Shown in pieces: positions 10,422 to 12,440 of a stretch of DNA of 12,440 nt. The notes under the pieces were generated by a model. The model saw only the letters and a program-made list of their open reading frames with translations. It ran no database searches and was not told where the DNA came from. The stretch lies in contig JADHZB010000461.1 of NCBI GenBank assembly GCA_015657535.1, positions 1-12,440 on the forward strand. Direction: 5' to 3'. How positions within the stretch are numbered: the first letter of the stretch is position 1; each line of letters starts with the position of its first letter. The position numbers and the translations under genes were made by a program. Source of the DNA: Nephromyces sp. MM_2019. Its lineage: Eukaryota; Apicomplexa; Aconoidasida; Nephromycida.

Positions 10422-12323
10422 ATGTACAAACAAACAAATACACACACACACACTCTATATATAATTTTATAAATTATACACACTCTATATAATTTTATAA
10501 ATTATACACACTCTATATAATTTTATAAAACATACACACACTCTATATAATTTTATAAAACATACACACTCTATATAATTTTATAAAACATACACACACT
10601 TTATATATAATTTTATAAAACATACACACACACACACACACACATACACATACCGAGATGAGTAAGCAAAAGAGTTATGGTAACCAGGTAAACCTTCAAG
10701 TTTAAAGCCATCACGAAATAGGCCAAATGAAATATATGAGTGTGTGTGTGCAGACAAAATTTCAATTTCAAAATAATAGGCTGGGATTGAATTAGGTATA
10801 ACTTTATTAGCTCTAGCTATAGATACATCCCACCAATGTGTATCAGTTGTGTTTTTGTGTGTAAGTAAAATTTCAGGGGGTATAAAATAGTCAATGTTTT
10901 TATTAGGTTCATCCTGTGTGTGTGTAATATCATCTGTATCATTGTGTGTGTGTGTATCATCGTTATTTTCTATCAATGATGATTCTTCTTGATTAGATGT
11001 TTGTTGTGTGTGTGTATTATTATTTTGTTCACTCTCTAATATATTACTCACAATTGTATGTTCATCTAATATATGTCTATTCATAGGTGTATCTGTTAAA
11101 TCACCTGAAAAATAATAGGTGTGTGTGTGTGCTTAGTGTGTGTGCTTAGGGTATGTATGTGTGTGTGTTTAGTGTATGTGTGTGTGCTTAGTGTATGTGT
11201 GTGTGCTTAGTGTATGTGTGTGTTTTTAGTGTATGTGTGTGTTTTTAGTGTATGTGTGTGTGTTTAGTGTATGTGTGTGTTTTTAGTGTATGTGTGTGTT
11301 TTTAGTGTATGTGTGTGTGTATGTGTGTGTGTTTAGTGTATGTGTGTGTGTTTAGTGTATGTGTTTAGTGTATGTGTGTGTGTTTAGTGTATGTGTTTAG
11401 TGTATGTGTGTGTGTTTAGTGTATGTGTGTGTTTTTAGTGTATGTGTGTGTGTTTAGTGTATGTGTTTAGTGTATGTGTGTGTGTTTAGTGTATGTGTGT
11501 GTGTTTAGTGTATGTGTAGATAGATAGAGAGATTATTATATTGTATGTATAAAGACAGTGAAGGAGAAAAAATCAAAGTTTTTTTTTGGGGGTGTGTATG
11601 TTTAATATATTGTATATATATAATAAGTGTGTGTGTATGTTTAATATATTGTATATATATAATAAGTGTGTGTGTATGTTTAATATGTTGTATATAATAA
11701 GTGTGTGTGTATGTTTAATATGTTGTATATATATAATAAGTGTGTGTGTATGTACCTTCTAAACTATAAGTGAAATAGTCATTAGGTTCATTAAATATTC
11801 CACCAATTAGCCATTCATCATTGGTTGTTAATCTTTGTGTGTGTGAGTCTGTTTCTGTTATTTGAGCTGCATTATCTGCTACAGAGGGTGTGTGTGTAGG
11901 GCTATCTTGTGTAGGTGTGTGTGTAGGGCTATCTTGTGTAGGTGTGTGTGTAGGGCTATCTTGTGTAGGTGTGTCTTGTGTAGGTGTGTCGTGTGTGTGT
12001 GTAGGAGTTTCTTGTGTGTGTGTGTATGTATCTTGATCATCAGGTGTGTATGTAGGTGTATCATGTGTGTATGTAGGGGTATCTTGATTATGTGCTAAAT
12101 CATCGTGTGTGTATATATTGTCTATATCTACAGCAAAATTATCAATGTGTGTAATTTCATTAATATTTTCATTATTGGGTGGTAAAGAAGTGTGTGGAGG
12201 TGGATCAATTTCAGTCAAATCATTTGATTGATTTTCCCCTATATTAATTTCAATAGGTATACCTAACACATCTTCACTAATGGATATATCAAATCTACAC
12301 ATTATTTCTGAGGGTGTATGTTC
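384..12323 (-). CDS. Partial giant SPRY-UBA-CUB-LamG multidomain protein gene, 8 exons (whole gene model)
   Basis: This entry is the joined model; each exon is described separately. Joining 12323-11756, 11104-10654, 10263-9866, 9260-7447, 6677-6128, 5391-5173, 4617-4437 and 3968-384 gives one open frame of about 2588 residues. Every exon has a splice signal at both edges, and two domains (SPRY, CUB-like) are rebuilt correctly across junctions, which is strong support. Domain order is low complexity, SPRY (about 297-457), UBA (502-543), Asn/Thr/His spacer, CUB-like (1199-1295) and LamG-like (1908-2324). SPRY and CUB/LamG folds are beta-sandwich binding modules and UBA binds ubiquitin, so a cytosolic or nuclear scaffold in ubiquitin signalling is a reasonable inference. 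No signal peptide can be judged because the N-terminus lies beyond 12440. No catalytic domain is visible; a HECT or zinc module could lie in the exons beyond position 1. I cannot assign an orthologue. Confidence 0.9.
3969..4436 (-). other. Intron 7 (468 bp, phase 2)
   Basis: The donor is GTATGTTATATATA and the acceptor GTTTTTAG. It is mainly (TA)n, poly-A/T and short GTGTAG motifs. The four-copy 20-24-bp repeat at 4031-4120 is its only clear array. No gene or RNA is seen. Confidence 0.87.
4031..4120. repeat. Four tandem copies of a 20-24-bp unit
   Basis: Units start at 4031, 4055, 4079 and 4101. The first two are GTGTGTGGAATGATAAATAT plus ATAT; the last two are GTGTAGAATGATTCATATAT with or without a final AT. 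Two variant pairs are arranged in series. Confidence 0.94.
4437..4617 (-). CDS. Exon 7: short helical exon
   Basis: The acceptor GTGTAG ends at 4618 and the donor GTATGT starts at 4436; the exon runs phase 1 to phase 2. It encodes residues 1334-1393, beginning AVFSKCVGLLLRYCFFNSDH and ending ALNNGDDNISTHNINQFVTE. LLLRYCFF and SAFSLLRNILSHFYDLSITA look like a pair of amphipathic helices, consistent with a helical-repeat scaffold between the CUB-like and LamG-like domains. No named domain is recognised. It is the smallest exon. The two junctions (G|CT giving Ala, GA|G giving Glu) support it beyond the bare open frame. Confidence 0.88.
4618..5172 (-). other. Intron 6 (555 bp, phase 1)
   Basis: The donor GTATGTGTGTGT is TG-rich, but so is the acceptor side (TTTATGTGTGTGTATG...GTGTAG), so the ends are not complementary. 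About 330 bases are a roughly 33-bp tandem repeat. Three overlapping open frames on the minus strand reading Tyr-Ile-Phe repeats are products of this array, not membrane proteins. Confidence 0.87.
4741..5075. repeat. Ten copies of a 26-37-bp AT-rich unit
   Basis: The plus-strand core ACATAAAGTATGTAAAAAA alternates with (TA)n. I count ten cores; one reads AAGGTATG. Unit length varies through the poly-A and TA runs. A diverged AAAAGTATGTAC lies at 5114-5126. Confidence 0.95.
5173..5391 (-). CDS. Exon 6: end of the CUB-like domain and a helical tail
   Basis: The acceptor ATATAG ends at 5392; a second in-frame acceptor CTACAG ends at 5386 and would give an exon two residues shorter. The donor GTATGT starts at 5172, leaving phase 1. 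It encodes residues 1261-1333. NHIWLRFVSLSADGCWGLRF matches the last two strands of CUB-like domains, where a hydrophobic F-x-S-D-G...WG-x-x-F motif is usual. LSDHDALQSKNLLLASDLLH and IISLYLPKENRY follow as probable helices. The phase 1 join to exon 5 (C|CT or C|AA) restores the frame either way. Confidence 0.9.
5412..5745. repeat. GTGTGTGTTGTGGT-type array grading into AGGTGTGTATG steps
   Basis: Positions 5412-5615 are TG steps with regular GGTG and TTGTGG interruptions (period 14-16). From about 5616 to 5750 it becomes G-rich (GGGGGGAGGAGGGGTG) and then AGGTGTATAT/GTAGGGATATG steps. It lies at the 3' side of intron 5. Confidence 0.92.
5935..6120. repeat. CACCCACCACAC-type array with one undetermined base
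   Basis: The plus strand reads steps of CACACCCACCACACA, then pure (CA)n to 6120. Position 6053 is N, so at least one base of the assembly is unresolved here and array length may be wrong. Confidence 0.93.
6128..6677 (-). CDS. Exon 5: helical segment and first part of a CUB-like domain
   Basis: The acceptor ATGTAG ends at 6678 and the donor GTATGT starts at 6127; the exon runs phase 0 to phase 1. It encodes residues 1078-1260. It opens with VRHTLLWIIHE and amphipathic, helix-like stretches (FFKLLKLVYSEL, LSLLISLFNLLKAFVE) resembling armadillo/HEAT-type helices, though no clear repeat is visible. From about residue 1199 comes a CUB-like motif: MWETTHPYESNKD, VLISLPNCRKMMAVFDRNS, then LTFYSD. 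The pattern W/E-xx-HPY-xx-N-x-D, an isoleucine/proline strand, V-x-FD-x-x-S and L-x-FY-x-D is known from ZZEF1/HERC-like giant proteins. The domain is split by intron 5. Confidence 0.92.
6740..6803. repeat. Compound (TA)n-(GA)n microsatellite
   Basis: Nine or more TA steps run directly into GA steps with a few AAAG interruptions. It has the same composition and orientation as the block at 1-40. Confidence 0.95.
6920..7434. repeat. CA-rich array with AACAAT and ATTTTT interruptions, including an exact 90-bp duplication
   Basis: On the plus strand the array mixes 12-bp steps AACAATACACAC with ACATACACAC and ACATTTTTACAC. Positions 7111-7200 and 7201-7290 are identical over 90 bases, each containing a triplet of AACAAT steps at 12-bp spacing followed by two more at wider spacing. 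This is a higher-order repeat. Confidence 0.95.
7447..9260 (-). CDS. Exon 4: UBA domain, long Asn/Thr/His spacer and a conserved C-terminal segment
   Basis: The acceptor ATATAG ends at 9261 and the donor is GTATAT at 7446; the exon ends in phase 0. It encodes residues 473-1077. The Met at 9207 is unlikely to start translation because the frame continues upstream and joins exon 3 through an Asp codon (G|AT). Residues 502-543 form a UBA-like three-helix module: ILYELMGGGIFPLSLCVLAL, then SQDSLDGATDWLLENG, with the glycine loop and the A-x-x-WLL end typical of UBA. Residues 555-1000 are mostly low complexity (DDDTHTHTQNQ, QQQQNNN, DTHTQDTHTQ) with ordered islands such as TLGTVVRIVNNVGDIWMNY at about 825. 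Residues 1000-1077 look conserved (GIVWDLEILKNGMKLAILEV, then RYLIRIP and HALQQLEEGEYTLAGLQ). The UBA suggests ubiquitin binding; the rest is unassigned. Confidence 0.93.
9272..9540. repeat. (TGTA/TG)n array with four GATCTATAAATATATG-type units
   Basis: Positions 9272-9390 are TG/TATG microsatellite. From about 9391 to 9530 the motif GATCTATAAATATATGTGTG recurs three times, with a diverged fourth copy (AATCTATAATTATATA) near 9505. It occupies the 3' part of intron 3; the coding strand reads CA here. Confidence 0.9.
9635..9840. repeat. Three tandem copies of a 66-70-bp unit in intron 3
   Basis: Copies begin at 9635, 9701 and 9771 with ACAACAAACAACTGTATAAA, followed by an AATATAATAAATA block, AAGTTATATATA and a (TA)n run whose length makes up the 66 versus 70 difference. 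Copies 2 and 3 share ACCAAG where copy 1 has ATAAG. Confidence 0.94.
9866..10263 (-). CDS. Exon 3: second half of the SPRY domain
   Basis: The acceptor CATTTTCAG ends at 10264 and the donor GTATGT starts at 9865, leaving phase 1. It encodes residues 341-472. PTFTKGDIVGMGLIVQQGQI followed by FITKNG is a textbook SPRY core: a glycine-aspartate turn, a GxG strand, then the F-x-TKNG hairpin. An insertion of about 45 Asn/Tyr/Gln-rich residues follows TKNG before GRFHPVIWMHGKDVSSVYCN, which supplies the last strands, with NFGNTPFKF closing the domain at about residue 457. SPRY domains bind protein partners, often as the substrate-recognition part of ubiquitin ligases. Nothing here identifies the partner. 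Confidence 0.94.
10363..10418. repeat. Compound (CT)n-(AT)n microsatellite
   Basis: A poly-T stretch and a CT run (CTCTCTCTCTCTCTCTCT) pass directly into (AT)n on the plus strand. It is the reverse orientation of the compound TA/GA blocks at 1-40 and 6740-6803. Confidence 0.95.
10446..10620. repeat. Tandem repeat of about 31 bp, six copies, in intron 2
   Basis: The plus-strand unit is ACACACTCTATATAATTTTA followed by TAAAACATAC or TAAATTATAC. Six head-to-tail copies are visible; the first three end in AATTATAC and the last three in AAACATAC, so the array expanded from two variants. TATAATTTTATA-like cores are partly self-complementary. Confidence 0.93.
10654..11104 (-). CDS. Exon 2: acidic low-complexity region and first half of an SPRY domain
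   Basis: The acceptor TTTTTCAG ends at 11105 and the donor GTATGT starts at 10653, leaving phase 2. It encodes residues 190-340. Residues 205-265 are Asn/Thr/His/Asp/Glu-rich (THTQ, THTHND, THTQDE). From about residue 278 (HWWDVSIARANK) the sequence becomes SPRY-like. PAYYFEIEIL at 297 is the usual strand in which a bound-state 'YYFEVEI' motif occurs, followed by YISFGLFRDGF and then GYHNSFAYSSR, matching the SPRY pattern of G-x-W/L-R ... G...SxGYxS. The domain is cut by intron 2 exactly at the Arg codon CG|A and continues in exon 3. Confidence 0.92.
11111..11517. repeat. Minisatellite of about 19-bp units, about 20 copies
   Basis: On the plus strand the unit is TG-dinucleotides followed by TTTAGTGTATG, for example GTGTGTGTGTTTAGTGTAT. 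I count about 19 copies of AGTGTATG, plus diverged first copies with CTTAG. Unit length varies (13-27 bp) by the number of TG steps and by TTTAG versus TTTTTAG. It fills the 3' half of intron 1 up to the acceptor. Confidence 0.95.
11594..11750. repeat. Tandem repeat of about 39 bp, four copies
   Basis: Each unit reads TGTATGTTTAATATATTG followed by a TATATATAATAAG block and GTGTGTG. Four successive copies differ mainly in TATTG versus TGTTG and in the number of TA steps. It lies just inside the donor of intron 1 and is not shared with the other introns. Confidence 0.92.
11756..12323 (-). CDS. Exon 1 of the window: Thr/His/Pro/Gln low-complexity region
   Basis: The acceptor TTATTAG ends at 12324 and the donor GTACAT starts at 11755; the exon ends in phase 1. 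The frame is set by its exact match to exon 2 (a Gly codon is rebuilt, giving SLE-G-DLTD). It encodes residues 1-189. Residues 1-45 look ordered (MCRFDISISEDVLGIPIEIN), as does the end (EWLIGGIFNEPNDYFTYSLE). Between them lie about 110 residues of D-T-P-T-H/Q-rich repeats, including three exact copies of the 9-residue unit DSPTHTPTQ. The Met at residue 8 is probably internal, since the frame stays open to the acceptor and the exon looks like the middle of a long protein. No recognised domain. The donor is the only one in the gene with GTAC. Confidence 0.85.
11887..11967 (-). repeat. Coding minisatellite: three exact 27-bp copies (DSPTHTPTQ)
   Basis: Positions 11887-11913, 11914-11940 and 11941-11967 are identical 27-bp units in exon 1, encoding three DSPTHTPTQ nonapeptides. 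Shorter relatives (DTPTQ, 15 bp) follow at 11968-11982. The period is a multiple of three, so copy changes keep the frame. Exact identity between copies points to recent expansion or homogenisation. Confidence 0.95.
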
Positions 12324-12440
12324 CTAATAATAAACAATGTGTGTATTATTCAATGTGTATATCAATATATAATATACACTTTAAAATCTATGTGTGTATA
12401 CTCATTATAATCATATAAATGATATATATATATATATATA
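12324..12440 (-). other. 3' end of an upstream intron (partial)
   Basis: This stretch precedes exon 1 in the transcript. It is A+T-rich, begins with (TA)n at the window edge, carries scattered ACACAC on the coding strand and ends in TTTATTATTAG. No open frame continues through it. The rest of the intron, and the 5' part of the gene, lie beyond the window. Confidence 0.75.

Larger units (their letters stand above)
10264..10653 (-). other. Intron 2 (390 bp, phase 2) inside the SPRY domain
   Basis: The donor is GTATGT followed directly by a (TG)n run; the acceptor is CATTTTCAG, preceded by CA-rich sequence (10270-10330). Between them lie six 31-bp repeats and a compound (TA)n-(GA)n-poly(A) block. 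The ends are complementary on the transcript. No coding content apart from repeat-born open frames. Confidence 0.9.
11105..11755 (-). other. Intron 1 (651 bp, phase 1), made of two tandem arrays
   Basis: The donor is GTACAT and the acceptor TTTTTCAG. On the coding strand it is CA-rich from end to end, unlike introns 2-5, whose 5' ends are TG-rich. It holds a roughly 39-bp tandem repeat next to the donor and a roughly 19-bp array of about 20 units next to the acceptor. The only non-repeat stretch is about 11520-11590 (GATAGATAGAGAG and a poly-T/G run). No gene is seen. Confidence 0.85.

Noticed and set aside
11111..11517. Telomere-like TTTAG repeats
   Set aside because: The unit is TTTAGTGTATG with TG runs, not TTTAGGG or TTAGGG, and it sits between two exons.
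1..12440. tRNA, rRNA or small RNA genes, promoters and polyadenylation sites
   Set aside because: I saw no cloverleaf, rRNA core or gene end. The window seems to lie wholly inside one gene, and A+T richness makes TATA or AATAAA matches meaningless.

Overview
The window is eukaryotic nuclear DNA, very A+T-rich, from a genome crowded with (TA)n, (TG/CA)n and (GA)n repeats. I read one protein-coding gene across it, on the minus strand and open at both ends. It has eight exons (12323-11756, 11104-10654, 10263-9866, 9260-7447, 6677-6128, 5391-5173, 4617-4437, 3968-384), seven complete introns and parts of two flanking ones. Most donors read GTATGT or close to it, all acceptors read TAG or CAG, and the reading phase (1, 2, 1, 0, 1, 1, 2) is kept at all seven internal junctions. 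The exons sum to 7766 coding bases, about 2588 residues. Neither a start codon context nor a stop codon lies inside the window. I cannot name the species. Long introns, A/T-ending codons and Asn/Thr/His-rich spacers fit a free-living or parasitic protist better than an animal, plant or fungus.

The protein is a giant multidomain scaffold. In order it has a Thr/His/Gln/Pro-rich low-complexity region (exon 1), an SPRY (B30.2-like) domain split over exons 2 and 3, a UBA domain at the start of exon 4, and a long Asn/Thr/His-rich spacer. A conserved alpha/beta-looking segment crosses into exon 5. A CUB-like domain spans exons 5 and 6, helical segments fill exons 6 to 8, and a LamG/concanavalin-A-like domain with two low-complexity insertions lies in exon 8. 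SPRY, UBA, CUB-like and LamG-like modules together recall very large ubiquitin-ligase-type proteins (HERC1/HECTD4/ZZEF1-like). No HECT, RING or ZZ module is in the window, so that link is only inference. Residue numbers below count from the first codon of exon 1 as seen here.

The introns (390-769 bp) are almost wholly repeats. Most carry a private tandem array not shared with the others, such as about 33-bp units in 4741-5075, 31-bp units in 10446-10620, 66-70-bp units in 9635-9840, about 19-bp units in 11111-11517 and an exact 90-bp duplication in 7111-7290. In four of the seven complete introns the transcript begins with UG-rich and ends with CA-rich repeats, so the two ends could pair. The same dinucleotide also entered the exons. 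There it runs only as CA on the coding strand, always read Thr-His, and long TG runs (Val-Cys) are absent. These two strand rules are the most interesting signals here.
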